This document shows positions 25,915-34,986 of a DNA stretch of 64,000 bases, piece after piece (positions within the stretch are counted from its first letter, which is position 1; each line of letters opens with the position of its first letter). The DNA comes from Corynebacterium gallinarum (GTDB lineage: Bacteria; Actinomycetota; Actinomycetes; Mycobacteriales; Mycobacteriaceae), in NCBI RefSeq assembly GCF_014837045.1, contig NZ_JACSPR010000003.1, forward strand, positions 1-64,000. Reading direction: 5' to 3'. Below the pieces are notes generated by a model. That model was not told where the DNA came from. It saw nothing but the letters and a program-made list of their open reading frames with translations, and searched no databases. The position numbers and the translations under genes are program-made.

Positions 25915-26365
25915 CTTTCGAATGTGATCCGAAATCGAAACACCATACTTTCGAAACCGCTGGTGCCATTCGAGCCTTCGGTTTCGATATCGAAACACCT
26001 TTCGAAGCGCAATCGAAAGCGTCGATATGGTGACTTTCGGAAAGCACAGCTTCGTAATTACATTTGCGTAGTTCGAAAGCGAAGGAAGGGATGGAGGTAT
26101 ATGCACAGAAGGGGTTCCGATCGTCCATTCATGCAGCTTAAGACGTTTTCTCAGGCGAAGACGCGGGGTAGGTAACCGCAGGCTGTGCGGTTCACTATTC
26201 GAAAGAACCGCCGTTCCTTTCTGCACTTTCGAAACGAAAGGGTCAGATCCGCAGGTTTCGAAAGCTTCGTTCGCCCTTTCGTTTACTCAAGCCCAACACT
26301 TTCGATAAGCCCTCAGTTTCGAAAGTCAATGTTCTCCAAACGAAGCAGCAGTTCTTTCGCTTTCG
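25915..26365. repeat. Dense array of TTTCG/CGAAA half-sites
   Basis: At least 20 copies of TTTCG or CGAAA in 450 bases, about one expected by chance. TTTCGAAA palindromes lie at 25949-25956, 26227-26234, 26256-26263 and 26317-26324; a 16-bp perfect palindrome GTTTCGATATCGAAAC at 25981-25996. The array fills the gap between the DeoR gene and ogt and runs into the last codons of ogt. Base composition is more AT-rich than the neighbours. Small ORFs within it look accidental. Confidence 0.85.
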
Positions 26366-26807
26366 TGCCACCCCGGTAACCTCCCAGGCCACCATCGGTG
26401 CGCAGAACACGGTGGCAGGGGGAGAAGATGGGGACGGGGTTGGTGGCGCAGGCGGAGCCGACCGCCCGCACGGCACCCGGGTTCCTCGCCATCACGGCCA
26501 ATTCCTTATACGTGACGAAACTCCCGTAGGGGACGGTGGCCAACAGTCGTTGCACCCTGCCGTGGAATCCCACCTCTCCTTCGCCGGGCCGGGACAGCGG
26601 CACGGTGAAGGTCGTCCGTTCCCTGGCGAAGTACTGCTCGAGTTCCTCCACAGCCCGGTCGAGAATCGGGGTTCGTGCGGCGGTGGAACCCGCGGTGTGG
26701 CGGGTGTGGTCCTCGCCCGTGAATGCCAGATAGGTCAGGCCGGTGTCGTCGGCGACGAGCAGCAACTCACCGATGGGTGAGTCGACTCGGGTGTGATGGA
26801 GAGTCAT
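26313..26807 (-). CDS. ogt: Methylated-DNA-protein cysteine methyltransferase
   Basis: 164 residues. The active-site motif PCHRVLR (Cys near residue 130), the preceding NPVPIFSPCHR and GSFVTYKELA are diagnostic. It transfers O6-alkyl groups from guanine to its own Cys. ATG 26807 lies 5 bases after the stop of the oxidoreductase gene, so translation is probably coupled; the longer frame upstream only overlaps that gene. Its last codons fall inside the TTTCG-rich array. Confidence 0.93.
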   Translation of the reverse strand: MTLHHTRVDSPIGELLLVADDTGLTYLAFTGEDHTRHTAGSTAARTPILDRAVEELEQYFARERTTFTVPLSRPGEGEVGFHGRVQRLLATVPYGSFVTYKELAVMARNPGAVRAVGSACATNPVPIFSPCHRVLRTDGGLGGYRGGTKAKELLLRLENIDFRN

Positions 26808-26812
26808 AGTGT

Positions 26813-27814
26813 CTACACTTTCACGACAATCTTGCCGGTGGTGTGTCCCTCTTCGATGAGGCGGTGGCCCTCCATGAGGGACTCGGCGGTCAGGCCGGTA
26901 AGGACCCGGTCGGTGACTGAGCGGAGCTGTCCGCGGTCGACCATGTCGGCGATCTTGGTGAGGATCTGTCCCTGCATCTCCATGTCGGGGGTCTCGAACA
27001 TGGCGCGGGTGAACATGAACTCCCAATGGACGGCGATGGATTTCTGTTTGAAGGTGCCGAGGTTGGGGTTGAGGGGATCGTCGATAAGCACCAGGTGCGA
27101 CTGCGGTGACATGACCGCGGCGAGTTCCTCCTCGCGCCCGGTGGTCCAGGAGCTGAAGACGAAGTCCACCCCGCTGATCTGCTCCCGTAGATCGTGGTGG
27201 TGGTTGATGACATCGTGGGCGCCCATCTCGCGTACCCAGCGGGTGGATTCCGGGCGTGAGGCGGTGGCCACCACCCGCAGGTTGGTCAGGGCCCGGGCCA
27301 GCTGGATGAGGGCAGAGGGCACGCCTCCGGCCCCACCCAGCACCAGGAGGGTGCCGGTGGTGGACTGGGTGACCGGCAGACGGTCGAACAGGGCCTCCCA
27401 GGCGGTGAGGCAGACCAGGGGCAGGGCGGCGGCGTGGGTGGCATCCACGCTGCCCGGCGCGTGACCGACGAGACGCTCATCGACGAGGTGGAACCGGGCG
27501 TTGGTGCCCTGGCGCTGGTTGGATCCGGCGTAGAACACGGTGTCACCGGGGCGGAAGAGGGATACCTCGGAGCCGACCGCGACGACGGTTCCGGCGGCGT
27601 CATACCCCAGGATCTTCGGGGTGTCCTGCTTGCCGACCCGCATGCGCACCTTGGTGTCCACCGGGTTGATGGACACCGCGGTGATCTCCACCAGCAGGTC
27701 ACGGGGTCCCGGGTCGGGGCGGGGAACTTCTACGTCGATGAGGAAATCCGGGTGGTCGGCGGGCAGGGAGTCAACGAGGCCAACCGCTGGCATGGTGTGG
27801 GGAAGTTCAGTCAT
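26813..27814 (-). CDS. Zinc-independent alcohol dehydrogenase / quinone oxidoreductase (MDR family)
   Basis: 333 residues. GroES-like N-domain (SINPVDTKVRMRVG, YDAAGTVVAVGSEV) and Rossmann domain with LVLGGAGGVPSALIQLARAL. No catalytic zinc cysteines are seen, so it belongs to the ZADH/quinone-reductase branch that reduces quinones or enones with NADPH. TAGCAT ends 7 bases before ATG 27814 (leaderless). First gene of an operon with ogt. Confidence 0.87.
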   Translation of the reverse strand: MTELPHTMPAVGLVDSLPADHPDFLIDVEVPRPDPGPRDLLVEITAVSINPVDTKVRMRVGKQDTPKILGYDAAGTVVAVGSEVSLFRPGDTVFYAGSNQRQGTNARFHLVDERLVGHAPGSVDATHAAALPLVCLTAWEALFDRLPVTQSTTGTLLVLGGAGGVPSALIQLARALTNLRVVATASRPESTRWVREMGAHDVINHHHDLREQISGVDFVFSSWTTGREEELAAVMSPQSHLVLIDDPLNPNLGTFKQKSIAVHWEFMFTRAMFETPDMEMQGQILTKIADMVDRGQLRSVTDRVLTGLTAESLMEGHRLIEEGHTTGKIVVKV

Positions 27815-27965
27815 ATAGCAAATGCTAATCAGGTTATGTCTGTTTCGGGGTGTGAACTATCCCCATGCCACAGGCCGTGCTGGGAACCGCTGGTTGTGCG
27901 CCGACCTGGTTAGACTCGGATGAGATCAGTATTATTTCCCGTCCCTCCCACACAGGTGAACCCCC

Positions 27966-29144
27966 ATGACCTCCAGCACCCCAGCCAGCGCATTCCATCT
28001 CGACCGTGAGGAGATCTTCGCGGCCCACGAGGGTGGCAAGCTGTCCATCACCTCCACACGTCCACTGGCCGATATGCATGATCTGTCCCTGGCCTACACC
28101 CCCGGTGTGGCAGTGGTGTGCGAGGCCATCGCCGCCGATCAGGCGGTGGCGCGCACCCATACCGGGCGGGGCCGGACCGTGGCGATCATCTCGGATGGCA
28201 CCGCGGTGCTGGGCCTGGGCAATATCGGCCCCGAGGCGGCCCTGCCTGTCATGGAGGGCAAGGCCCAGCTGTTCAGTTCGTTCGCCGGCCTCAACGCCAT
28301 CCCGATCGTCCTGGATGTCCACGGTGTGGATGAACTGGTGGACACCATCGCCGCCATGGCACCGTCCTTCGGGGCCATCAACCTGGAGGACATCTCCGCG
28401 CCCCGCTGCTTCGAGGTGGAGCGCCGGCTCATCGAACGCCTGGATATCCCGGTGATGCACGATGATCAGCACGGTACCGCGGTGGTGATCCTGGCGGCCC
28501 TGCGCAACTCCCTGCGGCTGCTGGACCGTCAGATCGGGGAGACCAGGATCGTTGTCTCCGGTGCAGGTGCCGCGGGTGTGGCCGCGGTGGAGATGCTCCG
28601 TGGGGCCGGTGCCCGGGATATCGTCGTGCTGGATTCCCGGGGTGTCATCCACGCCGGGCGGGAGGACCTCAACCCGGTCAAGCAGGCACTCGCCACCACC
28701 ACCAACCCCCGCGGAGTCACCGGCGGGGTGGTCGAAGCCCTGACCGGGGCGGATGTCTACATCGGGGTCTCCGGTGGCCATGTCACCGAGAAGGCCCTGC
28801 AGCTCATGGCTGACCGGCCCATCCTGTTCAGTCTGGCCAACCCCTCACCGGAGATCGATCCGGAGCTGGCGGGCCGGTACGGGGCGATCGTGGCCACCGG
28901 GCGCAGTGATCTGCCGAACCAGATCAACAATGTGCTGGCCTTCCCGGGTATCTTCCACGGGGCACTCGCCGCGCAGGCCCGGTCGATCACTCCGGCCATG
29001 AGACTGGCGGCCTCGCAGGCGATTGCGGATATCGCCGCCGGGAACCTCGATGTGGGCCATGTGGTGCCCTCTCCGCTGGATCCCCGGGTGGCCCCCGCGG
29101 TCAGCGCGGCGGTGCAGGCCGCGGCGGAGGCTGAGGGAGCCTAA
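27966..29144 (+). CDS. malE: Malic enzyme
   Basis: 392 residues, the short bacterial type. It decarboxylates malate to pyruvate, giving NADPH. Conserved regions: LAYTPGVAVVCEAI, the metal site INLEDISAPRCFEVE, MHDDQHGTAVV, the nucleotide fold VVSGAGAAGVAAVEMLRGAG and LANPSPEIDPELA. The same gene lies in the malE region of C. glutamicum. Its stop overlaps that of the convergent kinase gene by 4 bases. Confidence 0.95.
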   Translation: MTSSTPASAFHLDREEIFAAHEGGKLSITSTRPLADMHDLSLAYTPGVAVVCEAIAADQAVARTHTGRGRTVAIISDGTAVLGLGNIGPEAALPVMEGKAQLFSSFAGLNAIPIVLDVHGVDELVDTIAAMAPSFGAINLEDISAPRCFEVERRLIERLDIPVMHDDQHGTAVVILAALRNSLRLLDRQIGETRIVVSGAGAAGVAAVEMLRGAGARDIVVLDSRGVIHAGREDLNPVKQALATTTNPRGVTGGVVEALTGADVYIGVSGGHVTEKALQLMADRPILFSLANPSPEIDPELAGRYGAIVATGRSDLPNQINNVLAFPGIFHGALAAQARSITPAMRLAASQAIADIAAGNLDVGHVVPSPLDPRVAPAVSAAVQAAAEAEGA

Positions 29145-30682
29145 CTGGTGCTGTCCGCGCCGATGAGGGTGGCGTAGAGCTCATCGAAGGTGCGGCGCGC
29201 CGCCACATAGTGCTCCGCGTACCGGGGTTCCAGCGGCTCACCCAGTGGGGGAGTCGCGCGGGTGCCGCCGGGGTCGATGATCTCCAGGGCGATCAGAGTG
29301 GTGCCGCGCAGGGTGGCGCGTTTCATCTCCAGCGGGATGACGGGGGTGTCCAGGGCGTCGCAAAGCAACTGCAACCAGGTGGGGTGATCGGTGGTGACCC
29401 GACCTGAGGCGATGACCCGCTCGGGTGCCGCGCCGGCACCGGTCATCTCCGCCCACACGCGCTGATACGACAACGCCAGCGCCTCGAACACCCCGCGCCA
29501 CATCTGCTCCGGCCCGGTCTGGTCGGTGACGTTGGTGAACACCGCGGTGGCATCACTGGCCCACCCCGTGGACCGCTCCCCGGAGAAGAACGGCAGGACC
29601 GACGGCGTCGCCTCCAACGGCGGGCCGGCGAGCACCCGGGGGAGGTTCTCCACCGGCGCGACGGTGCGCTCCAGCCACCCGACGGCGCGACCCACATCAT
29701 TGAGGGCACCGCCGACGATGCACTGACCACGCGACAGGCGGTAGCACCACAGCCCCGACGGGATGTGCTCAGGTACCTGCGGCAGGATCACCCGCATCGC
29801 CCCGGAGGTGGCGGCAGCCACGGCGACGGTGCTCGCGTCCAGCGCGCCGGGACCGACATTGGAGGACCAACCATCCGCGATGGCGTGGAACCACGGCACA
29901 TGGGCCAGCGCTGCGTGCTCCTCCGAGCTGAGCCTGACCGGTGTGGCGGGCTGATCCGGATCACACACCGGCGAGAGGAGATCCGGAGTGACACCGATGT
30001 GCTCGAGGATGGGCAGATCCAGCTGCCCGGTGTGTGCGTCGAGGATGCCGCTCCACGCCGCCACCGAGGTGGAGATGCCCCGGATGCAGGCGAGTTTGAG
30101 GTAGACGTACTCACCGATCGTCATCACGCTGCGGGCCCGTGCGAACAGCTGCGGGTGGTCCTCCTTCAACCACAGCAGACGCGCCGGGTGATAGGAGGTG
30201 TGCAGGCGCACGCCGGTGCGCTGGTGGTAGTCGGCCTCATCGATCTGCCGGCGCAACCGGTCCACGAAGGGTGCGCACCGGCTGTCTGCGTAGGTGATGC
30301 ACGGGGTCACGGCGTTGTCGTGCTCATCGACGAGGATGAGCGAGGAGGCGAAGGAATCCAGGATCACGCCCCCGATCTGCTCGGTGAGATCCTTGGCTGC
30401 CGCAAACGCCAGCAGGTTGTCGATCACCTCGCGGACCTCATCCACCACCTGGTCGGCATCGATGGTGGACGCACCCTCCTCCCCGGTGGTGAACACGTGG
30501 GACACGCGCTGCTTGGATCCCTTGATGGGTCGGCCGCTGCTGTCGTAGAGCCCGCCGCGTGAGGCCGTGGATCCTATGTCCAGTCCCACCACATAGGGGC
30601 CGGTGGCCTCCGACAGTGGAATCGACATGGTGGGGATGGCGGGTTTGGCGGGTTTGGTGGGGTCGGCGGGGTTGCTTCCCAT
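29141..30682 (-). CDS. FGGY-family carbohydrate kinase (gluconokinase-like)
   Basis: 513 residues from ATG 30682, with AGAAGGTG upstream; a longer frame adds a Pro/Arg-rich tract without family similarity. It has the actin-like ATPase motifs VVGLDIGSTASRGGLYD, a central TSGAMRVILP and the C-terminal VIASGRVTTDHPTWLQLLCDAL. FGGY kinases phosphorylate sugars or sugar acids; the gluconate/xylulose branch fits best, but the substrate is not certain. No sugar transporter is adjacent. Confidence 0.82.
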   Translation of the reverse strand: MGSNPADPTKPAKPAIPTMSIPLSEATGPYVVGLDIGSTASRGGLYDSSGRPIKGSKQRVSHVFTTGEEGASTIDADQVVDEVREVIDNLLAFAAAKDLTEQIGGVILDSFASSLILVDEHDNAVTPCITYADSRCAPFVDRLRRQIDEADYHQRTGVRLHTSYHPARLLWLKEDHPQLFARARSVMTIGEYVYLKLACIRGISTSVAAWSGILDAHTGQLDLPILEHIGVTPDLLSPVCDPDQPATPVRLSSEEHAALAHVPWFHAIADGWSSNVGPGALDASTVAVAAATSGAMRVILPQVPEHIPSGLWCYRLSRGQCIVGGALNDVGRAVGWLERTVAPVENLPRVLAGPPLEATPSVLPFFSGERSTGWASDATAVFTNVTDQTGPEQMWRGVFEALALSYQRVWAEMTGAGAAPERVIASGRVTTDHPTWLQLLCDALDTPVIPLEMKRATLRGTTLIALEIIDPGGTRATPPLGEPLEPRYAEHYVAARRTFDELYATLIGADSTS

Positions 30683-30815
30683 GGCGCACCTTCTTCTGAT
30701 CCTGAGGGGTGTGTGACCCGGTGTATGACCCGGCGCGCGACCCCGCAGGTGGGGGATCACAGCATCCGGATCGGTGGTGTGGAGAGTGTCGGGGGTTTCG
30801 AGAATGTCGAGGGTG

Positions 30816-31523
30816 TCAGATCACCGACACCGTGTGTTCCTCCCAGGATATCCCGTAGATATCCACCACCTTGTCCGGATCCCCCAGACGCGGACCTGCA
30901 GCCACCAGCACGGCGAAGACCACCCCGAGCAGCAGCGCCCACCACACCCACACCCGGTGCATCCGGGGGCCGGCGAGTTTCGCGATCACCGCACCCGTCA
31001 ACGCCCCCAGGGTGTTGAAGATGAGATCATCGATATCGCTGTAACCGAGGGCGAACACATACTGACAGATCTCAATGGCCAGACTGAACAGCGCACCGGC
31101 CAGCACCACCCTGGCCACCGTGTTCCTGCGCCGGGACCCACGTCGGGAGTTGCGCAGCAGCACATAAAGCAACACCCCGAAGGGCACGAAGAAGGCGAAG
31201 TTGCCCCCGTAGCCGAACAGTGGGGCGAACCAGGTGCCCGTCTCCGCGTACTCATTGAAGGGCACCAGTTCCAGGGACCGGTTGCGGTGGGCGTCGGTGC
31301 GCCACAGCAACCCGATGACGAAGAAGGCCTTCAGCATGGTCAGTGACACCATCACCGCCGAGTAGACCACCAGGGCCAGCAACACGAGCATCTGCGGTGG
31401 GCGGCGTCGCGCGCGTGGGCGACCGGGGGAGCGGGTGCGCGAGCGGGGCCCTGCCCGGGTTCCCGTGTCCTCAGCCGTCTCCGCACCAGCTGCGGTGGAT
31501 GATTTCTTCTGTGTTTTTCCCAT
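30816..31523 (-). CDS. VanZ-like membrane protein (copy 1)
   Basis: 235 residues. A basic Arg/Ser/Pro-rich N-terminus (~45 residues) precedes five hydrophobic helices with the VanZ signature (NFAFFVPFGVLLYVLL, SLAIEICQYVFALGYSDIDDLIFNTLGALTGA). VanZ proteins are linked to glycopeptide tolerance in some bacteria, but most chromosomal members have unknown roles. TACCAT ends 7 bases before ATG 31523. A 28-bp repeat occurs twice upstream. Confidence 0.82.
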   Translation of the reverse strand: MGKTQKKSSTAAGAETAEDTGTRAGPRSRTRSPGRPRARRRPPQMLVLLALVVYSAVMVSLTMLKAFFVIGLLWRTDAHRNRSLELVPFNEYAETGTWFAPLFGYGGNFAFFVPFGVLLYVLLRNSRRGSRRRNTVARVVLAGALFSLAIEICQYVFALGYSDIDDLIFNTLGALTGAVIAKLAGPRMHRVWVWWALLLGVVFAVLVAAGPRLGDPDKVVDIYGISWEEHTVSVI

Positions 31524-31538
31524 TCCGCGGATGGTAGT

Positions 31539-31627
31539 GGACAATCCCCGGGTCCACCGGGGTTCCCACGGGGTGGATCTTGTGGTGGCATCCTCGCACG
31601 GACAATCCCCGGGTCCACCGGGGTTCC
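31539..31627. repeat. Two copies of a 28-bp direct repeat upstream of VanZ-like gene 1
   Basis: 31539-31566 and 31600-31627 are identical over 28 bases (61-base period). Each contains the inverted repeat CCCCGG-N5-CCGGGG. They lie next to the VanZ promoter and are either operators or remnants of a duplication. Confidence 0.7.
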
Positions 31628-31859
31628 ATCGTCGCTGCGCCCCGCGAGGCACTTCGAGATGGACCCCGGGGTGCGACTCAGGGGTCGCCGGAAGGTTCTT
31701 GATGGAGGGCCAATGGAGAACCCTGCGGAGGACCCGGTGCAGGGGTTTTCCGTGCCCGCATTTAAAGATCCATATCAGGGCCGCATGTGGCGTTTGCACG
31801 TAGAGTTTCTCCCTAGAAGCCCAGACAAGCCCTTACCAACAGCCCCACTCAGGAGAATG

Positions 31860-32240
31860 ATGTCCACGAACTCCACGGATCACCCCGGTGTCAGCAGCAC
31901 CGGTGACTCCGGCGGGTTCGGTGGATTCGGTAACCCCGGAGGTTCCACCCTGACCAAGGTGCTCATCTTCATCATCCAGCCTCTGGTGGTCGTGGGTGGT
32001 CTGCTGTGTTTCGCCGGTGCTGTTAACGGCATCTTCGACGTCCTGGAACAGTTGCCGGAAGCCAACAGGGGGATAGTGGATGCGGACTGGATCAGACATG
32101 AGTTGGAGATCGTGCTGGTCTATCTCATCGGGATGGCGCTGTTGTGGGGTGTTTCGCTGACCATCCAGATCTACAGCCGGTATCTCCGCCTGTCCGTGGG
32201 TTCTCCACGACACCGCGGCGATGACGAGCCCACCCCCTGA
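31860..32240 (+). CDS. Two-helix membrane protein
   Basis: 126 residues from the second of two tandem ATG codons; AGGAG lies 4 bases before it. A Gly/Ser/Asn-rich N-terminus is followed by two hydrophobic segments (VLIFIIQPLVVVGGLLCFAGAVNGIF and LEIVLVYLIGMALLWGVSLTIQIYSRYLRLSV), with a polar C-terminus. Divergent from VanZ copy 1 and ending at a shared terminator with VanZ copy 2. No family recognised. Confidence 0.72.
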   Translation: MSTNSTDHPGVSSTGDSGGFGGFGNPGGSTLTKVLIFIIQPLVVVGGLLCFAGAVNGIFDVLEQLPEANRGIVDADWIRHELEIVLVYLIGMALLWGVSLTIQIYSRYLRLSVGSPRHRGDDEPTP

Positions 32241-32248
32241 TAACGACG

Positions 32249-32287
32249 ACACCGCAGGAAACTGAATGTTTCCTGCGGTGTTATTCC
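32249..32287. terminator. Bidirectional terminator
   Basis: 14-bp perfect stem (32249-32262 with 32268-32281; ACACCGCAGGAAAC and complement), 5-base loop, then TATTCCT. Confidence 0.85.
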
Positions 32288-32304
32288 TATCCAGCCGGGT
32301 TAGG

Positions 32305-32883
32305 TTACGGGTTGGTGGCCACCATCACCCCGAGCACAACCAGGAAGCCCGCGGTGAGTGCCAGCGACAACCAGGGCACAGCCCGGCGCGGGGTCACTGC
32401 CGCGATGGTGGCACCGATGGCACCACCGATGGTGTTGAACAGCAGGTCATCCACATCGCTGTAGCCAACCGCGAAGACCCACTGGAGGCATTCGATGGCC
32501 AGGCTGGTCAGCGCGGAGAACACCACCACCTCCACCCACGGGAAGCGGCTGCGACGGGCGCGCAGGACGGCGTACAGGAAAAAGCCGAGGGGCAGGAACA
32601 GGGCGATATTGCCGAAGGTGTTCACCCACGGTCCCCACCAGATGGGTGCGTCCTGGAAGCCGTTGAACAGCACCAGGTCCAGCGAGCGCTGGTCGTGGGC
32701 GGTGGTGTCCCACAGGCCGCCGAGGGAGAGCCTGTTCTTCAGCAGGGTCAGCACCATCAGCAGCACGGCGTAGATCCCGAAGGCCACGGGAACCACCGGT
32801 GACAGGGTCCGTCTGCGCGTGTGGTCACCCTGGCTCGTCAGGTTCCCGACGGCGTCGGGCTCACGGGTTTTGAGTGAAGTCAT
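32305..32883 (-). CDS. VanZ-like membrane protein (copy 2)
   Basis: 192 residues, a paralogue of the VanZ-like gene 1.4 kb away: it shares LDLVLFNGF, NIALFLPLGFFLYAVL and SLAIECLQWVFAVGYSDVDDLLFNTIGGAIGA. Five helices. ATG 32883 with TAATGT 8 bases before it suggests a leaderless start; longer starts are not supported. The two copies flank a two-helix membrane protein gene. Confidence 0.82.
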   Translation of the reverse strand: MTSLKTREPDAVGNLTSQGDHTRRRTLSPVVPVAFGIYAVLLMVLTLLKNRLSLGGLWDTTAHDQRSLDLVLFNGFQDAPIWWGPWVNTFGNIALFLPLGFFLYAVLRARRSRFPWVEVVVFSALTSLAIECLQWVFAVGYSDVDDLLFNTIGGAIGATIAAVTPRRAVPWLSLALTAGFLVVLGVMVATNP

Positions 32884-32982
32884 GCGAAACCACATTAGGC
32901 ACGCCTCCTGTGCACCGACTGTCACGATGCCGGAGATTCCGTGGCGGGACCCTCCGCGCTTGTCGACGCCCCACCCCGCCGC

Positions 32983-34206
32983 CTACCGCAGCGGGTCGAA
33001 CGGGGCGATCACCGGGTGGGTGACACCGGTGTCCATCAACTCGGCGAGGTACTTACCCGTGGCGGGCCCCAGCACGATACCCCACATGCCGTGGCCGCCG
33101 GCGACGTAGATGTCGCGGGCGGTGGTCTGACCGACGAGCGGTTTGCCGTCGGTGCTCACCGGCCTCGATCCCACCCATTCATCCTGACGCTCGTCGAAGT
33201 CGATGCCCCTCATGAGGCGGCTGGCCTGGTTGATGATCGCCTGGATGCGGTGCGGGTCCAAGGGCTCATCCGGGCCACGGAACTCCATGGTCCCGGCGAT
33301 GCGGAAACGACCCTGGTACGGGGTGCAGGCCATGCGGTGGTGGGGCAGGTACAGGGAATGCTCCGCGGGGTGCTCGGTGGCCACCGAGAAGGAATAACCA
33401 CGACCGGCCTGGACGATTGTCTTCACCCCGTACTCCCGGGCGAGCGCCGGCAGCCACGCACCGGTCGCGATGATCACCTTGTCGGCCTCATGCCTCGACC
33501 CATCACGGAACAACACCGCCGGACGATCCCCGGCCGCCACGTGGGTGACCTCCACACCGGTGCGGATCTCCCCACCACGCTGCTCCACCGACCGGGCGAG
33601 CGCCTCCATGTAGGGGCCCGGTTCAATGAACCGCTGGCCCTCCATGCGGTAGGCGATGGGCACCTGATTATTGAGCATGGGGGCGAAATCCTGCGGGTTG
33701 TCCAGGCGGGTCATCTCCACGTCCTGGCCATTCCTGCGCACGGCCGCCACCTCCCGGAGGAAGCCGGCGGACTGGTCCTCGTTTTCAAAACCCACGATGA
33801 ACGGCTTCTTGTAGGTCAACCCATCCACCCCACCCTGGCCCAGCTCGTCGAAGGCCTCGAGGGCCACCATGCTGATCGGGGTGAGTGCCTTGAGTGCGTC
33901 ATCCCACCGGTTGGTGGTGGCATTGGCCATGAACCGGGCCAGGAAGAGCCAGAGCTTCGGATCCACGCGGAACGGCATATGGAGCGGGGAATCCGGATCG
34001 AACAGGGTACGGGGCCCGTATTTCCACAGCACCGGGTCCGCCAGGGGCAGCGTCTTGGCCGGTGTCAGCCATCCCGCGTTACCCCAGGAGGATCCCGCCG
34101 CCACACCCTCACGGTCGAGGACGGTCACCTCGTATCCACGTTCCTGCAGGTGCCAGGCGGTGGCCAGTCCCACCATGCCCGCACCGATGACTATGACCCT
34201 GCTCAT
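32983..34206 (-). CDS. dadA: D-amino-acid dehydrogenase, DadA-like
   Basis: 407 residues. FAD-binding motif VIVIGAGMVGLATAWHLQERGYEVTVLDRE at the N-terminus, a DAO-type middle region and YVAGGHGMWGIVLGPATGKYLAEL at the end. It would deaminate D-amino acids and pass electrons to the respiratory chain. ATG 34206 is preceded by AAGGAGGGATCG; an upstream in-frame extension is a shadow. A GCTTGTCGACGCC motif flanks the gene on both sides. Confidence 0.88.
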   Translation of the reverse strand: MSRVIVIGAGMVGLATAWHLQERGYEVTVLDREGVAAGSSWGNAGWLTPAKTLPLADPVLWKYGPRTLFDPDSPLHMPFRVDPKLWLFLARFMANATTNRWDDALKALTPISMVALEAFDELGQGGVDGLTYKKPFIVGFENEDQSAGFLREVAAVRRNGQDVEMTRLDNPQDFAPMLNNQVPIAYRMEGQRFIEPGPYMEALARSVEQRGGEIRTGVEVTHVAAGDRPAVLFRDGSRHEADKVIIATGAWLPALAREYGVKTIVQAGRGYSFSVATEHPAEHSLYLPHHRMACTPYQGRFRIAGTMEFRGPDEPLDPHRIQAIINQASRLMRGIDFDERQDEWVGSRPVSTDGKPLVGQTTARDIYVAGGHGMWGIVLGPATGKYLAELMDTGVTHPVIAPFDPLR

Positions 34207-34360
34207 CGATCCCTCCTTAGAAGTGTGACACCCACCATATCCAAGGTGGGGGAGTGGGGCGTCGACAAGCACCGTTAAAACAGCACCACCCAGCACGCGA
34301 GCACCGTGGGGTGTCGCGCACCGGGTAGTGGTGCCACGCGGAAGGCGCGGGGTTGTCCGA

Positions 34361-34690
34361 CTAGCGGGGGAGCTGGAGCTGGATGCCTGCGGCGGCTGCA
34401 GCGTTCTCGATGTTCTCGAGGTTTGCGTACACCACGCCGGCGACAGCGGTGGCGGTGGCGGCGAGGGTGTAGAAGTACCATGCCTGGCCGAACGGGGTGA
34501 CGTTGTCGAAGTCCTTGGAGGAACCGAAGATGCTGCGCTCGTACTCGTTGGCATCCAGGGCGGTGCCAACCTCAGCGGAGGCGGAGGAACCGGAGGAGGT
34601 GGCGGAGGACTGGGCCACAGCCGGGGTAGCGGTCAGTGCGAGGGCGCCGGCGGCGAGGAGAGCAACAGCGGAGGTGCGGATCTTGCGCAT
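34361..34690 (-). CDS. Small secreted protein
   Basis: 109 residues. A Sec signal peptide (MRKIRTSAVALLAAGALALT) ends at a likely signal-peptidase site after AVA (residue 26). The mature part is Ser/Ala rich, then DANEYERSIFGSSKDFDNVTPFGQAWYFYTLAATATAVAGVVYANLENIENAAAAAG. It has a hydrophobic helix near the C-terminus and could sit in the mycolate outer membrane. RBS AAAGGA. No characterised relative recognised. The palindrome TTGATTAATCAA (34705-34716) lies in its 5' region. Confidence 0.8.
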   Translation of the reverse strand: MRKIRTSAVALLAAGALALTATPAVAQSSATSSGSSASAEVGTALDANEYERSIFGSSKDFDNVTPFGQAWYFYTLAATATAVAGVVYANLENIENAAAAAGIQLQLPR

Positions 34691-34986
34691 GAGAAAAAGT
34701 CCTTTTGATTAATCAATGAATCACGTGTGATACCCGGACAATGCTAGCACCTGGAGCCAGGAAGTAGGCAGCTTACATTCAAGATTCTCGGAATGTCGCA
34801 GAACTGGAGCACTTTAGGGGGTGATTTATGGGCGGACCAGCCACCGTTTGACACTTTGTTGATATGACAATAAAATTTCGTGCCAGGCCACGGACTCGGA
34901 CCGGCACCACGCCGGAAAGAAACTTACCGTGTCAAGCATCACTGTGAAAACGGGATTTTTCCCCTCAGACGAAAGTTGAACTGACT
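34691..34986. other. Divergent intergenic region, secreted protein / nitroreductase
   Basis: 296 bases without a gene. AT-rich near both starts. It holds the palindrome at 34705-34716 and the promoters of both genes; no further structure was seen. Confidence 0.5.

Noticed and set aside
25898..26226. Open frames of 63-105 codons in the TTTCG array
   Set aside because: They overlap each other in several frames, lack ribosome sites and have a composition dictated by the repeated motif.
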